From DASSQJ01 sp963726295 (lineage in GTDB: Bacteria > Actinomycetota > Actinomycetes > Actinomycetales > Dermatophilaceae), in the NCBI GenBank assembly GCA_963726295.1, contig CAVSBW010000002.1:372001-436000 (forward strand): a stretch of DNA of 64,000 nt, written 5' to 3'. This document shows, piece by piece, positions 8,429-18,666 of this stretch. A program made the translations under genes and the position numbers. Within the stretch, counting starts at the first letter, position 1; each line of letters begins with the position of its first letter. Below the pieces are notes generated by a model that was given only the letters and a program-made list of their open reading frames with translations, was not told where the DNA came from and made no database searches.

Positions 8429-9673
8429 TCATCCGTTGACCATGCCGGCCCCGACGGTGGCGCCGGTGGCCTCGTCGACCAGGATGAACGACCCGGTGGC
8501 CCGGTTCTCCGCGTAGGGGTCGACGAGGAGCTGCTGCGTGGTGCGCAGGGTGACCCTCCCGATCTCGTTGAGGTGCAGCTCGGAGGTCTCGCCGTCGCGG
8601 TGCAGCGTGTTGATGTCGAGCCGGTACTGCACGTCGCGCACCAACGCCCGCGCGGTGCGGGTCGTGTGCTTCAGCGCCAGCTTCTGGCGTGGCCGAAGCG
8701 GCTCCCGCGTCATCCAGCACACCATCGCGTCGACGTCCTGCGTCGGCTCCGGGGCGTTCCGGACCCGGCAGATCATGTCGCCCCTGGAGACGTCGAGGTC
8801 GTCCTCGAGGCGGACGACGACCGACATGGGAGGGAACGCCTCCTCCACCACGCGGTCGAACTGGTCGATACCGGCGATCCTGCTCGTCAGCCCGCTGGGG
8901 AGCACCATGACCTCGTCGCCCGGCTTGAGGACCCCGCTCGCGACCCGGCCCGCGTACCCCCGGTAGTCGTGGTGCTCGTCCGACTTGGGCCGGATGACGT
9001 ACTGCACCGGGAACCGGACGTCACGCAGGTCGCGGTCGGAGGCGATGTGGACGTTCTCGAGGTGGTGCATCAACGACGGGCCCTCGAACCACGGCATGTG
9101 CTCGCTGCGCGTGACGACGTTGTCGCCCTGCAGGGCCGAGATCGGGATCACCTGGAGGTCGGGCACGTTGAGCCGAGAGGCGAAGGCGACGAACTCCTGG
9201 TGGATCAGCTCGAAGGCCTCCTCGGACCAGCCCACGAGGTCCATCTTGTTGACCGCCAGCACGAGGTGCGGGACCCGCAGGAGGGAGAGCAGGACGGCGT
9301 GGCGCCGGGACTGCTCGGTGAGGCCCTGCCGGGCGTCGACGAGGACGAGGCCGAGATCGGCGGTCGACGCGCCCGTGACCATGTTCCGCGTGTACTGCAC
9401 GTGCCCCGGGGTGTCGGCGATGATGAACTTCCGCCGGGGGGTGGCGAAGTAGCGGTACGCCACATCGATGGTGATGCCCTGCTCGCGCTCGGAGCGCAGG
9501 CCGTCGGTCAGCAGGGCGAGGTCGGTGTAGTCGTAGCCCTTGGTCCGCGACGTGGCCTCGACGGCTTCGAGCTGGTCCTCGAAGATCGCCTTGGAGTCCA
9601 GGAGCAGCCGCCCGATGAGGGTGGACTTGCCGTCGTCGACGGAACCGGCAGTGGCCAGTCGCAGCAGGTCCAT
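8429..9673 (-). CDS. cysN: Sulfate adenylyltransferase subunit 1 (GTPase)
   Basis: A 414-residue EF-Tu-like GTPase that couples GTP hydrolysis to adenylyl sulfate synthesis by CysD. GTP-binding motifs are GSVDDGKST (G1, about residues 9-17), DTPGH (G3, near 83) and NKMD (G4, near 138), with beta-barrel domains after about residue 220. The protein begins with the ATG at 9673, which shares one base with the cysD stop (TGATG), so the two subunits are translationally coupled. It is somewhat shorter than E. coli CysN. It has no fused APS kinase; that activity is encoded by the divergent gene at 10702. Confidence 0.95.
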   Translation of the reverse strand: MDLLRLATAGSVDDGKSTLIGRLLLDSKAIFEDQLEAVEATSRTKGYDYTDLALLTDGLRSEREQGITIDVAYRYFATPRRKFIIADTPGHVQYTRNMVTGASTADLGLVLVDARQGLTEQSRRHAVLLSLLRVPHLVLAVNKMDLVGWSEEAFELIHQEFVAFASRLNVPDLQVIPISALQGDNVVTRSEHMPWFEGPSLMHHLENVHIASDRDLRDVRFPVQYVIRPKSDEHHDYRGYAGRVASGVLKPGDEVMVLPSGLTSRIAGIDQFDRVVEEAFPPMSVVVRLEDDLDVSRGDMICRVRNAPEPTQDVDAMVCWMTREPLRPRQKLALKHTTRTARALVRDVQYRLDINTLHRDGETSELHLNEIGRVTLRTTQQLLVDPYAENRATGSFILVDEATGATVGAGMVNG

Positions 9674-10584
9674 CAGAAGTAGCCCTCCTTCTTGCGGTCC
9701 TCCATGGCGGCCTCGGAGAACCGGTCGTCGCCGCGCGTTGCGCCTCGCTCGGTGACCCTGGCGACGGCGACCTCGTCGACGATCTCGTCGAGTGTGCTCG
9801 CCGAGCTCTCGACACAGCCGGTCAGGGTGAGGTCGCCCACGGTCCGGAACCTGACGGTGCGCTCGGTGACCTCCTCCGCGGACCGAAGCGGGTTGTGCGG
9901 GCTCTCCGTGAGGAGCATGCCGTCGCGCTCGAACACGCGCCGCTCGTGGGCGAAGTAGATCGACGGGATCTCGATGCCCTCCCGGGCGATGTAGTGCCAG
10001 ACGTCGAGCTCCGTCCAGTTCGACAGCGGGAAGACCCGCATGTGCTCCCCGGCGTGCAGCCGACCGTTGTAGAGCGACCACAGCTCGGGTCGCTGGTTCT
10101 TGGGGTCCCACTGGCCGAACTCGTCGCGATGGGAGTAGACGCGCTCCTTGGCCCGCGCCTTCTCCTCGTCGCGGCGCCCCCCGCCGAACGCCGCCGTGAA
10201 GCCGTGCGTCTCGATGGCGTCGAGGAGGGTCCCCGTCTGGAGACGGTTGCGGCTGGTGCGGCCGTCGTCGACGACCACCCCCGAGACGATCGCCTCCTCG
10301 ACGGAGGCCACGACGAGCCGAGCACCGAGCCGGGCCACCCAGCGGTCGCGGGTCGCGAGCACCTCGGGGAAGTCCAGTCCCGTGTCGACCTGGAGGAGGG
10401 GAAAGGGGATGCGCGCCGGGTGGAAGGCCTTCTCCGCGAGGCGCAGCATGACGATGGAGTCCTTGCCGCCGGAGAACATCAGGACCGGCCGCTCGAACTC
10501 CGCCACCACCTCCCGGAAGATGTGGACCGACTCGGACTCCAGCTCCTCGAGGTGGGACAGGCGGTAGTCGGGGTGGGTCTTCAC
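9673..10584 (-). CDS. cysD: Sulfate adenylyltransferase subunit 2
   Basis: A 303-residue PP-loop enzyme that forms adenosine 5'-phosphosulfate from ATP and sulfate with CysN. The PP-loop FSGGKDS is near residue 31; family blocks QVDTGLDFPEV, AFGGGRRDEEKARA and FPLSNWTELDVW follow. The GTG at 10584 is chosen because a GGAGG lies 9 bases upstream and the product starts like other CysD proteins (KTHPDYRLSHLEELE). Longer in-frame extensions run antisense through cysC and are rejected. It heads the cysDN operon, divergent from cysC-cysQ. Confidence 0.95.
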   Translation of the reverse strand: MKTHPDYRLSHLEELESESVHIFREVVAEFERPVLMFSGGKDSIVMLRLAEKAFHPARIPFPLLQVDTGLDFPEVLATRDRWVARLGARLVVASVEEAIVSGVVVDDGRTSRNRLQTGTLLDAIETHGFTAAFGGGRRDEEKARAKERVYSHRDEFGQWDPKNQRPELWSLYNGRLHAGEHMRVFPLSNWTELDVWHYIAREGIEIPSIYFAHERRVFERDGMLLTESPHNPLRSAEEVTERTVRFRTVGDLTLTGCVESSASTLDEIVDEVAVARVTERGATRGDDRFSEAAMEDRKKEGYF

Positions 10585-10701
10585 TCGTCTGTACCTCCGG
10601 ATGTCGAGAAACCCCGGGACAGACCCTAGCCGTACCCCGCTTCCACGGGTGACCGTGCTCCCGGCCGCGCCCGGTCGGTCGCCTGTTGGCAGACTGGCCG
10701 C

Positions 10702-11841
10702 GTGACCGACACGCCGGGGCCTCGCCACCACGCCACTCCCGACGAGCTCGACGACCTGCAGCTGCTCCGCGCTGGTCTCTACGGACCGGATGCAGAGGCC
10801 GGCCCGTTCTCGGTGGATGCCGCGACGGCCGAGGCCGTGCGTGTCGAGGGGCGTCTGGTCGTCCTCGACCTGGAGGGCGTGGCCGTCGTCGCGGTGGAAC
10901 CCGCCGTCGTGGACGCGGGCCGCGTCCACGGGCACCAGAACTGGCTTTCGGCGGCCTCCTCGCGCCCCTTCGAGCACCTCCAGCTCCCCGGTCCCGGCGG
11001 GTTCCACGGACGCGATGTGCGCGTCGTCGAGGGCATGTCCGACCTCGAGGTGCAACCGGCCGCGGGCAGCGCCCTCCTCGTCCTCGCCTCGACCTCCCTG
11101 GACGGTGCGGGCGACGGCACCGAGCTCGTGCGCGCAGCTCTCGCGGTGGCGGAACGCACGCGTGGCGTGACGGTGCACGTCGCCCCGCTTCCCCCGGGAC
11201 GTCCCGAACGGCGCTCGGCCCTGCTGCGCACGCTCGGGCTGCCCGACTCACCGCCGACCCGCGAGCAGGCTACGGCGACGGAGGTCTCCGGTCGCTCCTC
11301 CGGCGTCGTCGTGCTGCTGACGGGCCTCTCCGGCTCAGGCAAGTCGTCCCTCGCCCGAGGTGTCGCGATGCGCCTCCTCGAGCAGGGCGTGACGGTGACG
11401 CTGCTCGACGGCGACCGCGTGCGACGCCACCTGACCGCGGGCCTCGGGTTCTCCCCGGAGGACCGCGCGACGAACGTACGCCGAATCTTCTGGGTGGCCG
11501 CGGAGGTGGCGCACCACGGTGGGGTGGCACTCTGCAGCGCCATCGCACCCTCCGACGAGGTCCGGCGTGAGGTAGCCGAGCTCGTGCGCCGGCGAGGCGG
11601 GAGGTTCGTCCTCGTCCACGTCGCGACCCCGCTGGCGGAGTGTGAGCGCCGCGACCGCAAGGGCCTGTACGCCGCCGCCCGGCGGGGCGAGATCTCGGAC
11701 TTCACCGGCGTCTCGGCTCCCTACGACGTGCCCGCGGCGCCCGATCTGCGCATCGACACCACCGGTCGCGTTCTCGAGGAGTGCGCCGAGGAGGTGCTCG
11801 GGGCCGTCACCGCTGCCCGCTCCCGGGAAACCCGTGCCTGA
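10702..11841 (+). CDS. cysC: Adenylyl-sulfate kinase with extra N-terminal domain
   Basis: APS kinase making PAPS from APS and ATP. The kinase domain is the C-terminal half (about residues 203-370): P-loop GLSGSGKSS, then LLDGDRVRRHL, GFSPEDRATNVRRI and DFTGVSAPYD. The protein has 379 residues, nearly twice a stand-alone CysC. About 200 extra N-terminal residues contain LVVLDLEGVAVVAVEP and RPFEHLQLP, which loosely recall the N-terminal region of dissimilatory-type ATP sulfurylase but lack a complete catalytic set; this assignment is tentative. It starts at GTG 10702 and overlaps cysQ by 8 bases. Divergent from cysDN, it completes sulfate activation. Confidence 0.9.
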   Translation: MTDTPGPRHHATPDELDDLQLLRAGLYGPDAEAGPFSVDAATAEAVRVEGRLVVLDLEGVAVVAVEPAVVDAGRVHGHQNWLSAASSRPFEHLQLPGPGGFHGRDVRVVEGMSDLEVQPAAGSALLVLASTSLDGAGDGTELVRAALAVAERTRGVTVHVAPLPPGRPERRSALLRTLGLPDSPPTREQATATEVSGRSSGVVVLLTGLSGSGKSSLARGVAMRLLEQGVTVTLLDGDRVRRHLTAGLGFSPEDRATNVRRIFWVAAEVAHHGGVALCSAIAPSDEVRREVAELVRRRGGRFVLVHVATPLAECERRDRKGLYAAARRGEISDFTGVSAPYDVPAAPDLRIDTTGRVLEECAEEVLGAVTAARSRETRA

Positions 11842-12613
11842 GGTCCCGCTCTTCGGGGATGCCTGCGCCTCGGACCACGAGGTGGCGGCACGGGTCGCCG
11901 AGCAGGCCGGCCGGCTCCTCGTCGACCTCCGCGCGTCGACGGGTGCTCGTGGCTCGGCGCTCAAGGACCTCGGTGACGCCGGCGCGCAGCAGCTCATCGC
12001 CGGGCTGCTCGCCGAGCTGCGCCCCGACGACGCCGTGCTCAGCGAGGAGGCCGCCGACAGCCGGGGCCGCCTCACCGCGCGGCGCGTGTGGATCGTCGAC
12101 CCGCTGGACGGGACCCGCGAGTTCTCCGAGCCCCCGCGCGACGACTGGGCCGTGCACGTGGCGCTGTGGGAGGACGGCCGGCTGGTCGCCGGGGCGGTGG
12201 CCCTGCCCGCCCGCCGCGAGCTCCGGCGGATGGACCGGCCGGAACCGATCCCGCCGCGCCCGGAGGGCCCGCTCCGGCTGGCGGTGAGCCGCAGCCGTCC
12301 GCCGGAGTTCGTCACCGCCCTCGCGGACCGGCTCGGGGCCCGGACCGTCCCGATGGGGTCCGCGGGAGTGAAGGCGATGGCTGTCCTCGACGGGACGGTG
12401 GACGCCTACGTGCACGCGGGCGGGCAGTACGAGTGGGACTCGGCCGCTCCGGTCGCCGTCGCCATCGGGCACGGGTTGGCGCCCACGCGCGTCGACGGGA
12501 CCGGACTGGTCTACAACCGGCCCGACCCCTACCTCCCGGACCTCGTCGTGGCGCGGCCGGAGGTGACGGTCGCGCTCGGGCGGGCGCTGGCTGACCTGCT
12601 CGGCGACGACTGA
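11834..12613 (+). CDS. cysQ: 3'(2'),5'-bisphosphate nucleotidase
   Basis: A 259-residue inositol-monophosphatase-fold phosphatase that removes the 3'-phosphate of PAP, the by-product of PAPS use, relieving inhibition of PAPS-dependent enzymes. The Mg-binding motif DPLDGTREF is near residue 93 and the C-terminal motif WDSAAPVAV near 202. The GTG at 11834 overlaps the end of cysC by 8 bases, giving translational coupling. The pairing of PAPS synthesis with PAP disposal is functionally consistent. No PAPS reductase or sulfotransferase gene occurs in this window. Confidence 0.9.
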   Translation: MPEVPLFGDACASDHEVAARVAEQAGRLLVDLRASTGARGSALKDLGDAGAQQLIAGLLAELRPDDAVLSEEAADSRGRLTARRVWIVDPLDGTREFSEPPRDDWAVHVALWEDGRLVAGAVALPARRELRRMDRPEPIPPRPEGPLRLAVSRSRPPEFVTALADRLGARTVPMGSAGVKAMAVLDGTVDAYVHAGGQYEWDSAAPVAVAIGHGLAPTRVDGTGLVYNRPDPYLPDLVVARPEVTVALGRALADLLGDD

Positions 12614-12850
12614 GCCGACCGACCGGTCCGAGTGGGATCGAGCTCCGGCCGGCCACCGGGCGCTCGGGCATGCCGGCCCGCCCCGGCCCACCCCCGCGCG
12701 GGCGAGGGGCTCACCACGAGGCGCCCCCTCTGCCGTGGCCCACGGTCGGGGCTCTCATCGCGAATCGGCGCGGTGACCGATGACAGCGTCACCCGGTTCT
12801 GTCGGGTCCCCAGGTGCCCGTCGTGGCGGCCCCCGGGGGCACTCCCGACG

Positions 12851-12895
12851 TCCCGCAACCACCCGTCCCGCAACCACCCGTCCGGGAACCACCGC
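12851..12895. repeat. Three tandem copies of a 15-bp unit
   Basis: TCCCGCAACCACCCG occurs twice exactly (12851-12865 and 12866-12880), followed by a diverged third copy (12881-12895). It lies in the roughly 294-base convergent gap 12614-12907 between cysQ and the Asp-box gene, which has no credible gene. It is probably slippage-prone non-coding DNA. Confidence 0.75.
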
Positions 12896-12907
12896 TCCGG
12901 CGGTGGC

Positions 12908-13864
12908 TCACGAGGGGAGGGTCGACCCGGTCGCCTCCCAGGTGCCTTCCGGCTCGTCGGCCCCGTAGACCTTGTTGCCGACCACGATCCACCACCGTGA
13001 GCCGCTCGTTGCGGCTGCCACCCTGCCCGCTTTGGGGGTGGACCGGATGCAGGCGCCGTCCGTCGAGTCGCCATCGCGGACCGTGGCCGCCCTGACGCCC
13101 TTGCAGTCGGCAGTGCTGCGCACCACGAGGGCGGCGGAGGCGTCGGGGGTGAGCGCGATTGCGAGCGCCCCCTCGACCGTCACGAGGTCCCTCCAGACGT
13201 CCCCTCCGTCGGCAGTGGAGCGCACCTCGTCGTCGTCGCAGAGGACGAAGGCCGTGGAGGCGTCGGCCGGCGCGAGGTCGACGACCTTCGCGCTGTCCGT
13301 GCACGGGGCGACGTCGGCACCGGAGGGTGTGTTGACCGAACGCGCGTCGTCCGGGACACGCGACCATGCCTTGGCCGCGGAGGTGGCTGCGCCCCACGAG
13401 TTGGCTCCGTCGGACGTGCTCCACAGCCGGAGGGCGCAGTCGGCGTCGCCACCGGTGACGAAGGCCGCCGTGCCCGTCTCGGGCTTGACCCGGAGCACCC
13501 GACCGGGCGCGGCCTTGTCCGACCACGAGTCGCCGCCGTCGGAGCTGACCCACACCGTGCCGGGGCGCTCGCAGGTGCCCGACTCGGCGACCCAGACGAC
13601 CGCGTCGTCGGCGGCCCCGGCGATGCGGGTGAGCGGCCTGGCGGAGATGGTCATCGGCGTCGCCGAGGGCGTTTGCTCGGACGTCGGGCTTGCGCTGGGC
13701 GTGGCGGTCGGGGTGCTCGGCGACATCGTCGGGCCGGCGGACGCGACCGTCCCGGCGACCTCCGCCGGCAGGGGTCGCACGGCCCAGACGATCAGGGCGC
13801 CGTCCACCGCGAGGAGCGCCACCAGTCCGACGACCGGGGCCACCCTGCGTAGCTCCATCGGCAC
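12908..13864 (-). CDS. Membrane-anchored Asp-box (BNR) beta-propeller-like protein
   Basis: A 318-residue predicted extracytoplasmic protein. Residues about 8-30 form a hydrophobic N-terminal segment that is either a signal anchor or an uncleaved signal peptide. Next comes a Ser/Thr/Pro-rich linker (about 40-70), typical of surface tethers. The rest contains Asp-box repeats, clearest in SSDGGDSW and STSDGANSW, as found in sialidase-like and Ycf48-like propellers. Cysteines recur at intervals and may form disulfides. No sialidase catalytic residues can be assigned. The start could also be the ATG two codons later. It is divergent from icd. Confidence 0.75.
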   Translation of the reverse strand: MPMELRRVAPVVGLVALLAVDGALIVWAVRPLPAEVAGTVASAGPTMSPSTPTATPSASPTSEQTPSATPMTISARPLTRIAGAADDAVVWVAESGTCERPGTVWVSSDGGDSWSDKAAPGRVLRVKPETGTAAFVTGGDADCALRLWSTSDGANSWGAATSAAKAWSRVPDDARSVNTPSGADVAPCTDSAKVVDLAPADASTAFVLCDDDEVRSTADGGDVWRDLVTVEGALAIALTPDASAALVVRSTADCKGVRAATVRDGDSTDGACIRSTPKAGRVAAATSGSRWWIVVGNKVYGADEPEGTWEATGSTLPS

Positions 13865-13966
13865 AGAGTGTCAGACGTGGACGTCGATTCCGACCCCCCG
13901 ACCGGGCCGGACGTCCGCTCGTCCCTCTGCCCCGCCCCGAACTTCCCCGACCCCTCCTCGCTCCGA

Positions 13967-13972
13967 TAGGAT
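13967..13972 (+). promoter_or_regulatory. -10 box of icd
   Basis: TAGGAT (TANNNT). The predicted transcription start, about 13979, falls inside the perfect palindrome 13976-13989, about 45 bases before the ATG. Confidence 0.45.
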
Positions 13973-13975
13973 TTG

Positions 13976-13989
13976 TCTTGACGTCAAGA
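13976..13989. promoter_or_regulatory. Perfect palindrome (operator) at icd transcription start
   Basis: TCTTGACGTCAAGA is its own reverse complement over 14 bases. It covers the predicted start of icd transcription just after the -10 box, the classical position for a repressor site. The ATG of icd is 34 bases downstream. The binding protein is not identifiable from this window. Confidence 0.6.
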
Positions 13990-14023
13990 TAACCGCCACC
14001 ACCGAGGAGCGCCGACGACGACC

Positions 14024-16230
<2,207 letters not shown>

Positions 16231-16243
<13 letters not shown>

Positions 16244-16305
16244 TGCCGAAACCCCCGGGGTCACACCGGAACCCTTCCGACGCGACCCCGGGGTTTCCGG
16301 TGTCA
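16231..16305. repeat. Dispersed palindromic repeat, copy A
   Basis: Begins CTTTCCCGCC inside the last codons of icd. Long arms at 16249-16262 and 16284-16296 pair with one bulged C. A second, competing pairing joins ACACCGGAA near 16264 to TTCCGGTGT at 16295-16303. The same modules occur in copies B, C and D. Confidence 0.85.
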
Positions 16306-16382
16306 GAGGTGCGCGGCTTCTCGTGACCACGGTGCGGCGTGTCCCTGTACCGAGGCGCTCCGGCAGACCACACTGATGCCTC

Positions 16383-17198
16383 ATGACGCCTCCCTCGATG
16401 CGCCAGCGCATCGCCGCAGAGTTCCTCGGCACCTTCTGGCTCGTCTTCGGCGGGTGCGGCTCGGCGATCTTCGCCGCCGGATTCCTCGCGCCGAACGTCA
16501 CCTCCGGCGGCAGCATCCACGTCGGCATCGGGTTCCTCGGAGTCGCCTTGGCCTTCGGACTGACCGTCGTCACGATGGCCTACGCCGTGGGTCACGTCTC
16601 CGGAGCGCACTTCAACCCGGCCGTCACCATCGGCGCGGCGGTGGCGCACCGCTTCGAGTGGCGGGACGTGCCGGGGTACGTCGTCGCCCAGGTCGTCGGG
16701 GGGCTCGTCGCGGGCACCGCACTGTGGGGCATCGCCCGCGGTCGCCCGGGCTTCGAGGCCACCGGCAACATGGCGGCCAACGGCTGGGGCGACCTCTCCC
16801 CCGGCGGGTACTCGTTCGCGGCGGTCCTGTGCATCGAGGTGCTGCTCACCGCGATCTTCCTCTACGTCATCCTCGGCGTCACCGACTCCCGCGCCCCCGA
16901 GGGCTTTGCGCCGCTCGCGATCGGCCTGGCCCTCACACTCATCCACCTCGTGTCGATCCCGATCTCGAACACCTCGGTCAACCCGGCCCGGTCCACGGCC
17001 GTGGCGTTCTTCAACGGCGCCGGAGCCCCCGGTCAGCTGTGGTTGTTCTGGGTGGCACCGATCGCAGGGGCGGCCGTCGCCGGGGCGACCTTCCACCTCA
17101 TCACCGGGGTGGACCGCCGCGACCGCGACATCTCGGGCGAGATCGACCCCGAGGACGTCACCGTCGCCGAGGGCGTCGACCCCGACGCCGCCCGTTGA
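16383..17198 (+). CDS. aqpZ: Aquaporin, water-selective type
   Basis: A 271-residue channel with six membrane segments and both half-helix NPA motifs: HFNPAVT (about residue 77) and SVNPARS (about 199). Residues around the second NPA (LIHLVSIPISNTSVNPARST) match the water-specific AqpZ pattern, including His and Arg of the selectivity filter, so water rather than glycerol is the expected substrate. A C-terminal acidic tail (about 245-271) is longer than in E. coli AqpZ. The gene lies 140 bases after icd, separated by repeat copy A, and is probably transcribed on its own. Confidence 0.93.
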   Translation: MTPPSMRQRIAAEFLGTFWLVFGGCGSAIFAAGFLAPNVTSGGSIHVGIGFLGVALAFGLTVVTMAYAVGHVSGAHFNPAVTIGAAVAHRFEWRDVPGYVVAQVVGGLVAGTALWGIARGRPGFEATGNMAANGWGDLSPGGYSFAAVLCIEVLLTAIFLYVILGVTDSRAPEGFAPLAIGLALTLIHLVSIPISNTSVNPARSTAVAFFNGAGAPGQLWLFWVAPIAGAAVAGATFHLITGVDRRDRDISGEIDPEDVTVAEGVDPDAAR

Positions 17199-17352
17199 CG
17201 TCGGTGACGCACCCCAACACCGCGCCCTGACCCCGACCCACGCACCGCGCCCGCGAGGGCGGGGGCGGGTGACACTTGCACGCCGGGTCAGCGGCGGCTC
17301 GTGATCTCGTGACGATCGGGTGCTCCACCGGACCGGCGGGGCCGGCTCCGAG

Positions 17353-18666
17353 TCAGCTGCCGGCGGCGGCCCGGTTGCCCACGAGGTCGTCGACCACTGA
17401 CACCACCGCCCGACCGAGGGTGACGAGATCCTCCGTGGGCAGCGCGGTCAGGCACACCCGCAGGTCCCAGGCCTGCGAGTGGAACATCGGCCCTGGCTGC
17501 ACGATGATGCCGTGGCCGCGAGCCAGGCGCAGCGGCACCTCCTCCGCCGGGAACCCCGCCCGGAGTCGGTCGGCAGCCTCCACGCCCACCCGACGGCGGG
17601 CCACCTCGAGGACGTCGACGAGCGCGTAGTAGCGGCTGTCGTCGCCGCCCGGGGGCTCCACGCCGAGCGCCTCGTACAGCGCGTCGAGCCGACGCCCCAG
17701 CTCGTCGCGGGTGGCCCCCGCGTACTCGGCGCCGCGGGGCAGCAGGAAGGTGAGGGCGAACAGGCCCATCTGCACCTGGTCGACCGTCGAGAGGCCGGCG
17801 ATGTTGTGCAGCGCCACCTCCCGGCTGTCCGCGACCATCCGACGCATGAAGGACAGCCCTGCGACGTGCGAGGTCATCGAGCCGTACCGGTACTGCTGGC
17901 GGGCCCGGACCTCCTCGGGCTGGGCGGCGATGAGGTCGTCGAGGACGGTGTCCGCCGCGAGGGCGACGAAGCCGAGACGGTTGCCGGCGACGGCGTCACC
18001 GGGCCCGACCAGCTCGTTGGCCTTGAGGCTGGCGAACACGTAGGACATCGCAGCCGCGCCGCCCTCGGTGGCGAACAGCTCGAAGCGGTCCTGCTCGCCC
18101 GGCTCGATCCCGGCCATCGTCACGAGGTAGTAGTGCTCGACGACGTTCTCGAGCTGCTCGAGCATCCGGTTCGGCGACGGGTAGCCCGCGCCGAGCACGG
18201 CCTTGACGAGCTCGTGGACCCACGCGTCGCCGCCATAACCGAGCTCAGCCACCGCGAAGTCGACGGCCCGCAGCAGGAAGTCCCCCGCGTCCGACGGTTC
18301 GGCGGCCAGGGCCGCTCGGAGGCGCGCGTCGATGCCCTCCTCGGGAGGCAGCACTCCCCAGTGCTCGCTGTCGCTGTGCGCCGCCGCGTCGGCGACGGCG
18401 AACGTGCCCAGCCGGAAGAAGGCGGCGCGTGGCACCGTGGCCGACCAGTTGGGCTGGCCGCGTCCCGCGTCGAGGACGCGGCGCCCGGAGGCCCGCGCCG
18501 TGCTGGCGACGAGGGCGCCCATCTCGGGGGTGGAGCTCGGCGGGGCGAGCGGTGGCACGAGCGACTCGGCGGCGAGGACCGCGGGGTCGGTCGCCCCGCT
18601 CGCCCCGGTCGTCCCGGCAGCCGTGGTCGAGGAGGAGGAGGCGGCATCGTCGGCCGTGGCGGTCAC
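17353..18666 (-). CDS. Aspartate 4-decarboxylase-like protein lacking the PLP core
   Basis: A 437-residue relative of bifunctional aspartate aminotransferase/aspartate 4-decarboxylase (AspD/AsdA, about 530 residues). After a 45-residue Ala/Ser/Thr-rich head it follows the family: GQPNWSATVPRAAFF, FATEGGAAAMSYVFASL, then after a gap NRLGFVALA, VADSREVALHNIAGLSTVDQ and a C-terminal WDLRVCLTAL. From memory of the family, roughly 110-120 residues are missing between GDAVA and GNRLG (near 18000). The lost piece should hold the Asp/Tyr ligands and the Schiff-base lysine (SKYFGATGWR region). The reading frame is intact. It starts with GTG overlapping the ceramidase-like gene (GTGA). It may be a pseudoenzyme or a decaying gene. 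Confidence 0.75.
   Translation of the reverse strand: MTATADDAASSSSTTAAGTTGASGATDPAVLAAESLVPPLAPPSSTPEMGALVASTARASGRRVLDAGRGQPNWSATVPRAAFFRLGTFAVADAAAHSDSEHWGVLPPEEGIDARLRAALAAEPSDAGDFLLRAVDFAVAELGYGGDAWVHELVKAVLGAGYPSPNRMLEQLENVVEHYYLVTMAGIEPGEQDRFELFATEGGAAAMSYVFASLKANELVGPGDAVAGNRLGFVALAADTVLDDLIAAQPEEVRARQQYRYGSMTSHVAGLSFMRRMVADSREVALHNIAGLSTVDQVQMGLFALTFLLPRGAEYAGATRDELGRRLDALYEALGVEPPGGDDSRYYALVDVLEVARRRVGVEAADRLRAGFPAEEVPLRLARGHGIIVQPGPMFHSQAWDLRVCLTALPTEDLVTLGRAVVSVVDDLVGNRAAAGS

Noticed and set aside
8268..8516. Possible 82-residue plus-strand ORF near cysN
   Set aside because: Its second half is antisense to cysN. The non-overlapping part shows no recognisable pattern or ribosome binding site.
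12529..13074. Minus-strand ORF through the tandem repeat encoding repeated GWLRD
   Set aside because: It overlaps the end of cysQ and the Asp-box gene. Composition is Arg/Pro/Gly-rich with no domain, so the repeat is treated as non-coding.
17199..17352. tRNA or small RNA in the aqpZ/decarboxylase-like gap
   Set aside because: No cloverleaf arms or conserved tRNA bases are visible, and only short GC hairpins are seen. The same holds for the other gaps checked.
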